64,000 nucleotides of DNA from an uncultured Prevotellaceae bacterium (lineage in GTDB: Bacteria > Bacteroidota > Bacteroidia > Bacteroidales > Bacteroidaceae). The position numbers were made by a program, and so were the translations under genes. The notes beneath the pieces were generated by a model. That model was not told the DNA's origin and made no database searches. It worked only from the letters and a program-made list of their open reading frames with translations. Within the stretch, counting starts at the first letter, position 1; every line of letters begins with the position of its first letter. The stretch lies in assembly GCA_902780635.1 (NCBI GenBank), contig CACZGH010000006.1, positions 62,001 to 126,000 of the forward strand, given 5' to 3'. Positions 42,297 to 51,696 of this stretch are shown here, in pieces.

Positions 42297-42529
42297 GGTA
42301 GATGTGTTTGTCTGCGAAATTAGTTTTTTTTCACGAGACTTCCAAACAATCAGGGGATTTTTTACCAAACAGGAGACCTATAGTGTACCGAGGATGTTTC
42401 ACCTCATATACTTCTTCCCATCACGGGTATAGATGCTGTAAAACAAAAACTCCTTCTCCATGTTTCACAATCAGTGTTAACATAAATTAAATTAAGGTTT
42501 TGGTGTGTACAAGGTGTCAGAATATTTTA

Positions 42530-42537
42530 TATTTTTG
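42530..42537 (+). promoter_or_regulatory. Putative -7 element of putA
   Basis: TATTTTTG, 33 bp before the ATG at 42571. No -33 at the usual distance. The 270-bp gap to the divergent ATPase gene shows nothing else. Confidence 0.45.
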
Positions 42538-42570
42538 CGCTATATATTCAAAACACCTAAATCTAAATTT

Positions 42571-45500
42571 ATGGAAAAACAAAATTTACCCTCTGTCCAG
42601 GAGGTTTTTGCCTGGATGAGGAAACTCTATGATGAGAGTTATGCGGGTCTGACGCCACTGGAGAAAAAAGAGCAGCATATGTATGGCACGATGGTCACCA
42701 CACCCAGTGACAAGAAATTCATCGTGCGTATGCTGGATGAGACGAGTCAGATACGTGACACGCAAAAACTGGCACGGCGAGTGAAAGATCTCATCGACCA
42801 GTATGGTATACCAAAATTCCTGGGTCAGACAGACCATGCCCTCTTTTGGATGTATCAAAAATTTGCATATCTGCCTTTGTTTAACTGGGTTGCTGTGCCC
42901 ATCATCAAATGGCGACTGCGACGTGACACCAGTCGTGTTATCATCAATGCCGCCCGTCCCCATCTCACAAAGCATCTGGCCACTCGTTTTCATGAAGACA
43001 TCGGGCAGAACGTGAACCTCTTAGGTGAGGTGGTGCTTGGAAATGGCGAGGCCGACAAAAGGTTTGAGTCGTATCTGGAGGCACTGAAAGAACCAGATAT
43101 CAATTATATCTCTGTGAAGATTTCTGGCATTTATGCACAGACCCACGCCCTCAACTATCAAGAGAGTTTCCCGGAGCTCATCCGTCGTATGTCTTTGCTC
43201 TACCAGGCCGCCATCGACCATCCTTATACGACACCTGACGGGGTGACACGTCCCAAATTCATCAATCTTGACATGGAGGAGTATAAAGATGCTCATCTGA
43301 CGATGAAACTGTTTAAGGATGTGCTCTCACTGCCTCAGTTCAAGAATTATGAGGCAGGCATCGTCGTGCAGGCCTATCTGCCAGACGCATGGGGATTTCA
43401 GACCGAACTGCTGGAGTTTGCCCGCAAACGAGTGGCAGAGGGTGGGGCACCCATCAAGATGCGCATCGTGAAAGGATGCAATCTCGACATGGAGAATATC
43501 GTGAGTGACCTGCGGGGATGGCCCAATCCTGTCAGGCCCGACAAGACGGAGGTCGACGCCAACTACCTGCACATCATCGAACGGGGACTGAAGCCCGAGA
43601 ATGCCAAGGTGCTCCACATTGGTATGGCCTCGCACAACCTGTTCACCATCTCTTATGCCTACCTGCTCACAGAGAGGTATCACACTCCCAAAGACTGCTT
43701 CTGTTTTGAGATGCTGGAAGGAATGGCCAATCATGTGTGGCGCGCACAGAAAAAACTGGGCAATCATGTCATCCTCTATACCCCGGTGGTGAAGAAAGAG
43801 CATTTCCTGAACGCCATCTCCTATCTGGTGCGAAGGATGGATGAGAACACGGCACCCGACAACTTCCTGACACATTCATTCTCTCTCAGGCCCGACACTA
43901 AAGAATGGAAAGAACTGGAGCAACAGTTTATCAAGGCTTACCAGATGAAAGACTCGCTCTCGCATACCCCTACACGCACACAAGACCGCAACCAGCCCTA
44001 TAAAGGACAGGAACCGGTAGACGAGATGATCAATGAGCCAGACACTGATTTCGACCGCTTCTGCAATCAGGAATGGGTGGAGCGCATCTTCGCCAAGTGG
44101 AAACCTGACGGCAAAATGACAGGACGAAAGGCAGAGTGGGGGGACTGGAAGCCCGGTGACTTGCTTCCCACACAGATAGGTGCCGAACTGGTATACAATG
44201 ACGACCACATGCAATACTGTGACCGGTCGCAAGAGGGAGAGGTGCTGGTTTGTGAGATGTCGCGCGCTGACAAAAAGCAGACCGAGCGGATCCTGGAGAC
44301 GGCAGAGAAAGATCCTGCCCACTGGCGTGACACCAGTATTGAGGAGCGACACCGGCTCATGTACAAAGCCGCCAACATCCTCGGACAAATGCGTGGCGAC
44401 CTCAATGGTGCGATGTGTGCCATCACAGGTAAGACCATCGAGGAGGCCGACGTGGAGGTGTCAGAGGCGATAGATTATTGCCGGTTCTATACCACGACCA
44501 TGAAAAAACTGGCCCGGCTGGATGATATCGAGATGAAGGCAAAAGGCACTGTGCTGGTGCTCTCGCCATGGAACTTCCCCTGCGCCATCCCGTGCGGAGG
44601 TGTCGTGGCCGCATTGGCTTCAGGCAACACCTGTATCCTGAAACCCGCCACAGTGGCCGCTCCTGTGGCATGGCTCTTCGCCAAGGCCTTCTGGGAGGCC
44701 GGCGTGCCAAAGGAGGCACTGCAAGTGGTCATCACCCAGCGTGACGCTACTGACCTGCTCACCTCTTCTCCTGTGGTGAAACATATCATTCTGACGGGTG
44801 GCACGGAGACCGCACAAGCCATCGCTCATGCCAATCCACGCAAACCGCTGTCGGCAGAGACGGGCGGCAAGAATGTGATGATTCTCTCTGCCAAGGGCGA
44901 CCGCGACCATGCCATTATGAACGCATGCCGGTCTGCCTTCGGCAATGCGGGGCAGAAATGCTCGGCTTGTTCGCTCCTGCTGGTGGAGCGTCCTGTATAC
45001 GAGAATCCTGAGTTCTTTGAGAAGCTTAAAGACTGCGCCTCATCACTCAAGGTGGGCAGTGTATGGAATCCCGGCAACATCGTGGGGCCGATGATCACCA
45101 ATAACAATGAGAAGCTGCAGCAGGCTTTCCAACTGGAGCCAGGCGAGCGTTGGTTGATCGCACCAGAGTATGTGGACAAGAAGCATTTTATCCTTCGTCC
45201 CACCATCAAAGTGGATGTGCGGCCACAGTCGTTCACGTTCCGTACCGAACTTTTCGCACCACTACTCGCTGTGGCACCCTACGACACGCTTGAAGAGGCA
45301 GTGGCGCTTGTCAACGGACTGGACTACGGACTGACCAGCGGACTGCAGTCGCTAGACGAACAAGAACAACGGTACTGGAAAAATCATGTCGAAGCCGGCA
45401 ACCTTTATATCAACCGTGGCATCACGGGTGCAGTCGTCAACCGACAGCCATTCGGAGGCATGAAACTCTCTGCTTTCGGACCAGGACTGAAGGCCGGTGG

Positions 45501-46050
45501 TCCCAATTATTGTACACAGTTTATGATCATCACCGACCGGCAGGGATGTGACACAGACTACCGGAAGTCGTATGTCGAATGGTATGAGAAAGAGTTCCGC
45601 CACGCACGCAATATTCAGCCGCATATCCGTGGAGAGCAGAATGTGTTCCGCTATCTGCCTTTGCAGCGAGGTATGGTGCTAAGACTCTTTGGCGATGAGA
45701 CCTTGAGGCAAGTGCAGATGGTGCAGTTGGCCGCTCAGACCGTAGGCACACCACTCACCATCTCTGCCGATGACACTCATCCGTTGTTAGGACATTTGAC
45801 AGGCAATGTCAAGCGGGAGAGCCTGCAAACCTTCTGTGACACGATGGCGCAGTATGAGCGCATCCGCACCATCTCCCGGCAGGTGCCGGATGAGGTGTTT
45901 GTGGCTGCCGCCCGATGCGACCGTTATATTGCGCAGTCAGAACCTGTGAGCGATGGCCGCATCGAACTGGCACTCTATATCAAGGAGCAGTCCATCTCCA
46001 ATGAGTATCACCGCTATGGCTCTCAGATAGAGGTGCCAGAAGTGGAGTGA
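42571..46050 (+). CDS. putA: Bifunctional proline dehydrogenase/glutamate-semialdehyde dehydrogenase
   Basis: A 1159-residue PutA that oxidises proline to glutamate in two steps. The N-terminal flavin-dependent proline dehydrogenase (about 100-480) shows GEVVLGNGEADKRFESYLEAL, FINLDMEEYKD and GAPIKMRIVKGCNLDMEN. The C-terminal NAD-dependent aldehyde dehydrogenase (about 560-1010) has LSPWNFPCAIPCGGVVAALA, ETGGKNVMIL and the catalytic C797 in GNAGQKCSACS. No ribbon-helix-helix DNA-binding domain is present, so it is not an autoregulator. The ATG at 42571 follows an A/T-rich leader; the upstream 22 codons lie across the -7 element and are rejected. No proline transporter is adjacent. Confidence 0.93.
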   Translation: MEKQNLPSVQEVFAWMRKLYDESYAGLTPLEKKEQHMYGTMVTTPSDKKFIVRMLDETSQIRDTQKLARRVKDLIDQYGIPKFLGQTDHALFWMYQKFAYLPLFNWVAVPIIKWRLRRDTSRVIINAARPHLTKHLATRFHEDIGQNVNLLGEVVLGNGEADKRFESYLEALKEPDINYISVKISGIYAQTHALNYQESFPELIRRMSLLYQAAIDHPYTTPDGVTRPKFINLDMEEYKDAHLTMKLFKDVLSLPQFKNYEAGIVVQAYLPDAWGFQTELLEFARKRVAEGGAPIKMRIVKGCNLDMENIVSDLRGWPNPVRPDKTEVDANYLHIIERGLKPENAKVLHIGMASHNLFTISYAYLLTERYHTPKDCFCFEMLEGMANHVWRAQKKLGNHVILYTPVVKKEHFLNAISYLVRRMDENTAPDNFLTHSFSLRPDTKEWKELEQQFIKAYQMKDSLSHTPTRTQDRNQPYKGQEPVDEMINEPDTDFDRFCNQEWVERIFAKWKPDGKMTGRKAEWGDWKPGDLLPTQIGAELVYNDDHMQYCDRSQEGEVLVCEMSRADKKQTERILETAEKDPAHWRDTSIEERHRLMYKAANILGQMRGDLNGAMCAITGKTIEEADVEVSEAIDYCRFYTTTMKKLARLDDIEMKAKGTVLVLSPWNFPCAIPCGGVVAALASGNTCILKPATVAAPVAWLFAKAFWEAGVPKEALQVVITQRDATDLLTSSPVVKHIILTGGTETAQAIAHANPRKPLSAETGGKNVMILSAKGDRDHAIMNACRSAFGNAGQKCSACSLLLVERPVYENPEFFEKLKDCASSLKVGSVWNPGNIVGPMITNNNEKLQQAFQLEPGERWLIAPEYVDKKHFILRPTIKVDVRPQSFTFRTELFAPLLAVAPYDTLEEAVALVNGLDYGLTSGLQSLDEQEQRYWKNHVEAGNLYINRGITGAVVNRQPFGGMKLSAFGPGLKAGGPNYCTQFMIITDRQGCDTDYRKSYVEWYEKEFRHARNIQPHIRGEQNVFRYLPLQRGMVLRLFGDETLRQVQMVQLAAQTVGTPLTISADDTHPLLGHLTGNVKRESLQTFCDTMAQYERIRTISRQVPDEVFVAAARCDRYIAQSEPVSDGRIELALYIKEQSISNEYHRYGSQIEVPEVE

Positions 46051-46080
46051 AACTCCTTATTTGTTTGAATTAGTACCTTT

Positions 46081-46115
46081 TTTGATGGCTTTTCGTGGAT
46101 TTTGTAGTAAATTTG
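46081..46115 (+). promoter_or_regulatory. Putative promoter of the second AmpG-like gene
   Basis: TAAATTTG (46108-46115) with TTTG (46081-46084) 23 bp upstream; ATG 33 bp downstream. Confidence 0.5.
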
Positions 46116-46148
46116 CCGAAAGTTTGAAAAAAAGGCAGAAAGAGAAGA

Positions 46149-47390
46149 ATGAACGACCACTCTAAGACAGGCTCGCAGGTAGCACCATGGATATTTACTT
46201 TGACGATTGCCAAAGGATTGATTCCACTGGTGCTATCTGGCGTGTCGGTGGTGATGTTCAAACGTCTCGGGTTAAGCAATGCATGGGCTGCTCTGGACAC
46301 CGCCGTATTGCTGCTGCCATTCATGCTGAGGTCATATTTCAAACCCCTGTTGAGGATAGTCAAGAATCTGAGATGGTGGGTGGTGTTACTTGAACTTTTG
46401 TTTGCGGCCACCATGATGGGCGTGGCTGGTGGCGTCCAGTCGAAGTCATGGACGTGGCATGCCTGGTTGTGGCTGCTTCTCGCCGCTATTATCGGAGGGA
46501 TGCACAGTATGGTGGCTGATGAGTATTTTGCCTCGATGCTGAGTGGAAGGAGGAAATGGTCTAAGTTGAAGGCGGGTTCGTTCGCATTTTGTCTTTCTGG
46601 TATGGTGGCAATGGGCATCGTGCTGATGGTGGCTGGAGATATGGAGGTGATGAGCCGCAATCTGGGCGAGGCATGGTCTAAGGCCTTTCAAATGGTGGCG
46701 GGGACGTTCGTCATACTGGCAGTGGCGCAGTACGCTTTGCTCGACCGTATGACCCAATATGAATCTTTGGAGAAAAGAAAAGAGGAGTACACCATGTTTT
46801 GGCAGTCTGAGGACAAGTGGATGATCATCCTCATCATGTTGATGTTTCCGATGCATGAGTGGATGGCTGTCAGAGGGGCCTCGCTGTTCATGGTGGATGT
46901 GGGCAGTATTGGAGGACTGTCGCTCGGCCCGCAGGAAGTGGCACTTGTGCAAGGTACTGTGGGAGTCTTTGCCCTGATGATAGGTAGCCTTGTAGCGCTG
47001 AATGTGATGCAAGGCAGAGGTGGAAAACCGCTTTTCTGGCTGATGGCACTGGCAGTCACACTGCCTGATGTCCTTTATGTCTATTTGGCGTATACCATGA
47101 CATCCCAATTGACGGTCATCAGTTTGTGTGTGTTTGTGGAACAGTTCTTGTTGGGTTTCGGGATGCCCGTATACCTATTATATATATATCGCTGGTGTCA
47201 GAGCGGGCATTTCAGGGCACGTCTGGATATCTGTACGGCTTTGATAGCTCTGTCGCTGGTGGTGTCGGGCATGATGACTGGCCTGTTGCAAGATTTGTTG
47301 GGCTACCGCCGCTTTTTCGCTATGGTGACGGTGCTCGCCGTCCTCACCTTACTGTTGCCCTTGAAGTCCACTTCCGACAGGGAACCATAG
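46149..47390 (+). CDS. Second AmpG-like MFS permease
   Basis: A 413-residue twelve-helix permease clearly related to the AmpG at 39402: the segment LPDVLYVYLAYTM, the FVEQFLLGFGMPVYLLYIYRW helix and the last two helices align with it. The N-terminal half is more different; FAEGLP is replaced by IAKGLIP and the SYFKPLLRIVKN loop replaces PWVIKPLWSPFVD. It may carry a different muropeptide or sugar. It stands alone after putA and before the surface protein pair. Name left blank because the substrate is uncertain. Confidence 0.78.
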   Translation: MNDHSKTGSQVAPWIFTLTIAKGLIPLVLSGVSVVMFKRLGLSNAWAALDTAVLLLPFMLRSYFKPLLRIVKNLRWWVVLLELLFAATMMGVAGGVQSKSWTWHAWLWLLLAAIIGGMHSMVADEYFASMLSGRRKWSKLKAGSFAFCLSGMVAMGIVLMVAGDMEVMSRNLGEAWSKAFQMVAGTFVILAVAQYALLDRMTQYESLEKRKEEYTMFWQSEDKWMIILIMLMFPMHEWMAVRGASLFMVDVGSIGGLSLGPQEVALVQGTVGVFALMIGSLVALNVMQGRGGKPLFWLMALAVTLPDVLYVYLAYTMTSQLTVISLCVFVEQFLLGFGMPVYLLYIYRWCQSGHFRARLDICTALIALSLVVSGMMTGLLQDLLGYRRFFAMVTVLAVLTLLLPLKSTSDREP

Positions 47391-47467
47391 GTCTTTCCTT
47401 CTTGGATGGTAGGGATTTCCCTCTCGGACGATAGGGATTTTTCCTTTTTTTTCCTTAATTTGAGGGC

Positions 47468-47475
47468 TATTTTTG
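47468..47475 (+). promoter_or_regulatory. Putative -7 element of the MG2-like pair
   Basis: TATTTTTG, 17 bp before the ATG at 47493, without a clear -33. Confidence 0.45.
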
Positions 47476-47492
47476 CAAAAAAAGAAAAAAAT

Positions 47493-50408
47493 ATGAAAAA
47501 ACGCCTGTTCTCTCTCATGATGTTTTTTGTGTCAGTATCCTTACTGATGGCACAAAATACCGACACCGGCGCGCAACTTGCGGCATTGCAATCCAATTTC
47601 GACCGGTTCGCCATGCAGAACCCACAGGAAAGGGTATATCTGCATTTTGATAACACCTCTTATTATAAAGGAGAGCACATCTGGTATAAGGCTTACGTGG
47701 TCAACGATGAGACCCTGAAAGCCTCGGATATGAGTCAGATACTCTATGTGGAACTGGTCAACGCACTGGGTTATCCTGTTGAGACACAGAAACTGATGTT
47801 GCGAAACGGGCAGACAAGTGGGTCTTTCCTGCTGAAAGATTCACTCAACGCCGGCTTCTATGAGGTGCGTGCTTATACAACGTGGATGCTTAATTTCGCA
47901 CAGGGCAACGGTCATGGCTGGCAACGTATGCAGTCTGTACAGGGCAGAGACTATTTCGCAGAGCGTTTCTTGCATTACCTGAAGGGAAATGCCGGCATCT
48001 TCAGCCGGGTGTTTCCTGTCTACGACAAGGTGGAAAACCATCAGTATGACAAGAAGCAGATGCCGGCGATGGTCAAACTGAATAACGTCAAGGGGAAGAA
48101 TGATGACGACCAACTTCTGATAGACTTTTATCCCGAGGGTGGCAATCTGGTGCGGGGGGTGCCCACACGTGTGGCATTCCAGACACATACCAAGGAAGGC
48201 AGGAATGTGAATGTGCAAGGCACTTTGGTGCGTGACGGAAAGGAAATCGGCACCTTCAAGACCGACCATGCCGGCCGTGGTGTGTTCAGCATGACGGCCA
48301 ACGAGAGCGACGAGGCAGAGGAGGAATTGATGCGCGGCATGAAACTAAAGGTCGTCTACAATGGGAAAGACTACAAATTCAGTCTGCCTAAGTCGAACAG
48401 AAGAGGGTATGTGCTCAATGTGTTTCATGCCGGTGACAACTTCCGTGCCACCGTCGCACGAAATGCTGACACACCTGGTCAGTTGCTCGGCATCAACATC
48501 ACCTCAAGGGGCAAGACACAATTTAGTGGCACCGTCGACTTGCGAAACGAAGAGCAGGGCAATGTGGTGGTAGACAAAGGCTCGCTGCGGACAGGTGTCA
48601 ACATCTTCACTCTGTATAATGAAAAAGGCAAGGTGCTGGCACAACGGCAGGTGTTTGTCAACAACCATGACATGGATGGGATGCACTTGCAGATGGAGAC
48701 ACCCGATGCGGCCAACGGGGGTATGAAACCATACGAGAAGATGACCTTGCAGTGTCAGGTGGTAGATGCTGAGGGCCATCCGGTGAAAGGCAGAAACAAG
48801 TTCTCGATGGCTGTCACCGACGGACAATACCGTGACGGCACCTACGCCGACGGCAACATGCTCACCTATCTGCTGCTCTCAAGTGAGGTGAAGGGCTTCA
48901 TCCCTCATCCAGAATACTATTTCGAGAAAGAAGACCATGAGCATCAGACCGCCCTCGACTTGTTGCTGATGGTACAAGGATGGACCCGCTATGACTTTGA
49001 ACGTATGATGAGCAGTGAGAAATGGGAACCGCTCATGGTCATAGAACGTGGACTGAACTTCCGTGGTAGGGTGGTGGAAAACCACGGTGAGTATCCCAAT
49101 GATTATATGTACTGGAAAAAGCTGAAAAAACCCATGTGGGTGTATACCGAATACACCACACCATACAACGGAAATGTAGATGCAGAGATCATCACCGACT
49201 CGCTGGGCTTCTTCATGTTCAACCTGAACCCGTTTTTTGGAACAGGAAGAATGTCGCTCACCATCAATGAGAAGAGCGCCAAGGAGATCGGACATCGGAA
49301 GGCGGGCGTAGCAGGACACAATTTCTCACAATGGCATCGTTCACGTCCATGGCATATCATCAGCAAGCACATCATACCATTCAATGCCTATTCTCCTGTG
49401 CCGCGTGATTATGACTATTATGAGACGAAAGTCTTTGACGACAAAATCCACTACGTGCAACCAAGTGATGTCCTACCTGCAGCGGTGATCGATGTGCGAG
49501 ACATGATGATGTATTTGTCCAATATCTTCGGCTCTATCAATGACTTCCATTTCTTCGGCACCAATCATGACGACGCATTTACGTTGATAGGAAAGAATGC
49601 ACATCGTGGAGGATGGTGGCATCCTGGTGCGGAAAGAGACCAAAGCGTGCAGGACAATTTCGGCGACGACCGGTTTTTCGCACAGATGGACAGCATACGA
49701 CAGAAGAACGCCAATATCAAACCCTTCACTCTGACACCTGAAGAGGTAAAAAAGATGAAAAGCTTTGATAACCGTATCATGTCGCAGTCGGAGTACAACT
49801 TCGACCAGTCGTATATGTCGTTTGGCAGTTATGGCAAATTGCTGATGCTGTACGGGCTGGATGGTATGAACCTTACAACCATAGACAATGATTTTCTGGA
49901 CAGCCCTAAATGGGTCTTCAAAAAAGGTTCCAAGAAACACCTGCCCTCAGGGATGAGATTCTTTCCGCCAGACGTCAACTTCAGTCAGTTGTATGTCTAT
50001 TCAGACAACAACGACCGTTCGCTCATTCATCAGAAAGGGCGGTATCGGGAGGTGGCCACGCCTTATACCCGTGGCGCGACAAACAGCGACGCTCATCCGC
50101 TCACATCGAGATTTGACTTCAAGACCGACTCCCTCTATTCGGTAGGGGTACCCGAGCCCGACTTCTATGGCTACCGCATCAATTTCCAGGGACTGAGTGA
50201 GCCCGACGCCTTCTATCGTGTGGATTACAGCCGCGAACCGCTGCCCGAGGAGGCCGACTGCCGCCGCACCATCTACTGGAATCCCAACGTCATCACCGAC
50301 GAAGAAGGACGGGCACAAGTGACATTTTATAACAATAGTTTCACAAAATCTGTAGTTATCTCCGCAGAAGGACTGACAAAGGATGGTATAGTCATTCATA
50401 ATCAATGA
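47493..50408 (+). CDS. Large secreted MG2-like surface protein
   Basis: A 971-residue secreted protein with signal peptide MKKRLFSLMMFFVSVSLLMAQ. RVYLHFDNTSYYKGEHIWYKAYVV (about 48-72) is the MG2-like (alpha-2-macroglobulin type) opening found in Bacteroidales surface proteins. DQLLIDFYPEGGNLVRGVPTRVAF (about 210) and the end IYWNPNVITDEEGRAQVTFYNN are further beta-sandwich repeats. No thioester or bait motif is seen. It probably works at the outer membrane with the CarboxypepD_reg partner encoded next, which overlaps it by 4 bp. The ATG at 47493 begins the signal peptide. Confidence 0.78.
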   Translation: MKKRLFSLMMFFVSVSLLMAQNTDTGAQLAALQSNFDRFAMQNPQERVYLHFDNTSYYKGEHIWYKAYVVNDETLKASDMSQILYVELVNALGYPVETQKLMLRNGQTSGSFLLKDSLNAGFYEVRAYTTWMLNFAQGNGHGWQRMQSVQGRDYFAERFLHYLKGNAGIFSRVFPVYDKVENHQYDKKQMPAMVKLNNVKGKNDDDQLLIDFYPEGGNLVRGVPTRVAFQTHTKEGRNVNVQGTLVRDGKEIGTFKTDHAGRGVFSMTANESDEAEEELMRGMKLKVVYNGKDYKFSLPKSNRRGYVLNVFHAGDNFRATVARNADTPGQLLGINITSRGKTQFSGTVDLRNEEQGNVVVDKGSLRTGVNIFTLYNEKGKVLAQRQVFVNNHDMDGMHLQMETPDAANGGMKPYEKMTLQCQVVDAEGHPVKGRNKFSMAVTDGQYRDGTYADGNMLTYLLLSSEVKGFIPHPEYYFEKEDHEHQTALDLLLMVQGWTRYDFERMMSSEKWEPLMVIERGLNFRGRVVENHGEYPNDYMYWKKLKKPMWVYTEYTTPYNGNVDAEIITDSLGFFMFNLNPFFGTGRMSLTINEKSAKEIGHRKAGVAGHNFSQWHRSRPWHIISKHIIPFNAYSPVPRDYDYYETKVFDDKIHYVQPSDVLPAAVIDVRDMMMYLSNIFGSINDFHFFGTNHDDAFTLIGKNAHRGGWWHPGAERDQSVQDNFGDDRFFAQMDSIRQKNANIKPFTLTPEEVKKMKSFDNRIMSQSEYNFDQSYMSFGSYGKLLMLYGLDGMNLTTIDNDFLDSPKWVFKKGSKKHLPSGMRFFPPDVNFSQLYVYSDNNDRSLIHQKGRYREVATPYTRGATNSDAHPLTSRFDFKTDSLYSVGVPEPDFYGYRINFQGLSEPDAFYRVDYSREPLPEEADCRRTIYWNPNVITDEEGRAQVTFYNNSFTKSVVISAEGLTKDGIVIHNQ

Positions 50409-51562
50409 GATACGCGCGTCTCTTGAAATGCTTCATCATGATGCTGGGCATGGCGCTCCACAGCATAGCCGTGCTGGCACAGTGTCATATTGTCTCTCAC
50501 GTCGTCGATATCAAGACGGGGGAGACATTGCCTTTTGCGTCGGTCTATGTCGACAGTGAGAAAAACACCATCACCAATGAAGAGGGGGATTTCTCGCTGG
50601 ATGTGGACTCCACCGACGTGATCCGTTTCTCGTATGTAGGCTATCAGACTCTCTATGTCGCCGCCGACAAGGTGGGCGAGACGGTGCAGCTGGCCAGAGA
50701 CGGAAAGGTGCTCGACGAGGTGGTGGTGCTGGGCACTGAGTTGATCATCAAGAAAATACGGGGTGAGATCAAGAAGACACTCAGAGAGTATGACTGGAAA
50801 AAGACCAATTTCTTCTATCGGCAATTAGGACGTGCCAATGGTCAGGCAACTTCTTTCATCGAGGCTTTCTTCACGAGTCATTCGGCCGTGCAGACTAAAG
50901 ATTTCTCTTTGGGAGCGGGGAGATTTGTGCAGGTGGCCAGTTCGCAGACGCTGACACCGCAAAATTTCTTCACGTTCATGCAGGTGACGCTGTATAGCAA
51001 ATATCACACGAAAGAACGTAATGTGCCATTGTGCCCCAACTATAAAGACTATTACACGACGGAGTGCCGGCGTATCAATGATGGCGAGCATCCTGTCTAT
51101 GTCGTCTCTTTTATACCCAAAGACACTACTGTTTGGTCGGTGAAAGCGAAGGTGTATGCCGATGCCGAGACCTTCAAGCCGCTGAAATACGAGGGTGTGG
51201 GGGTGAATGACTGGGTGGAGAACAAGATACATGACGAGAAACACGTCGTGCCTTGTGACTACAAGTTTGTGGTGCATTATCAGCACGACGAAGACTTCAT
51301 AGAGGTGCAGAGCCTGCATTTCGATGTGAGATTCTCCGACAACGGGAAGAAATATGATGTGGCAGGCACCATGTTCAATACAGGCAAACGCTATATCAAA
51401 GGCAAAGGAAAACTGGACTTTTTTGATGACTTGACCATGAAGATCAGGGACAAAGGGTTTGACCGCAAGTTCTGGGACGACAACGAGGTGGTCAAACGCA
51501 CCCCCATGGAAAATGAGGCCCTCGAGCTCTTTGAGGGCGACAACAACTTCGGCGTCTTTTAA
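50405..51562 (+). CDS. CarboxypepD_reg-like secreted protein
   Basis: A 385-residue secreted protein. A signal peptide (MRYARLLKCFIMMLGMALHSIAVLAQ) is followed by a carboxypeptidase regulatory-like beta-sandwich (about 30-110; VVDIKTGETLPFASVYVDSE, then GDFSLDVDSTDVIRFSYVGYQTL) like the one at the front of SusC proteins. LDEVVVLGTELIIKKI resembles the start of a plug domain, but no beta-barrel follows: the remaining 260 residues are a different beta-rich domain. Translation is coupled to the MG2-like gene (ATGA). Confidence 0.8.
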   Translation: MRYARLLKCFIMMLGMALHSIAVLAQCHIVSHVVDIKTGETLPFASVYVDSEKNTITNEEGDFSLDVDSTDVIRFSYVGYQTLYVAADKVGETVQLARDGKVLDEVVVLGTELIIKKIRGEIKKTLREYDWKKTNFFYRQLGRANGQATSFIEAFFTSHSAVQTKDFSLGAGRFVQVASSQTLTPQNFFTFMQVTLYSKYHTKERNVPLCPNYKDYYTTECRRINDGEHPVYVVSFIPKDTTVWSVKAKVYADAETFKPLKYEGVGVNDWVENKIHDEKHVVPCDYKFVVHYQHDEDFIEVQSLHFDVRFSDNGKKYDVAGTMFNTGKRYIKGKGKLDFFDDLTMKIRDKGFDRKFWDDNEVVKRTPMENEALELFEGDNNFGVF

Positions 51563-51696
51563 TGCCCCGCCCCGCCTCGCCTTTTTCAATGGCTCCGCCG
51601 CGCCCTGCCTTTCAAAAGCCCCCGCCTCGCCTTTTTATTTGCGGCCTGTCTTGTTTGTTGCTGTATCACAGCAACACCCATCCCATCCCCCTCCAT
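51563..51696. other. GC-rich convergent intergenic region with short repeats
   Basis: The gap between the CarboxypepD_reg gene and aguB holds a twice-repeated CCGCCTCGCCTTTTT (near 51573 and 51631) and the second REP-like palindrome. It is much richer in GC than other gaps in this window. No gene is seen. Confidence 0.55.
51657..51675. repeat. REP-like palindrome, copy 2
   Basis: GTTGCTGT, 3-nt spacer, ACAGCAAC, at the convergent ends of the CarboxypepD_reg gene and aguB. It could also act as a terminator, but no T-run follows. Confidence 0.8.
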
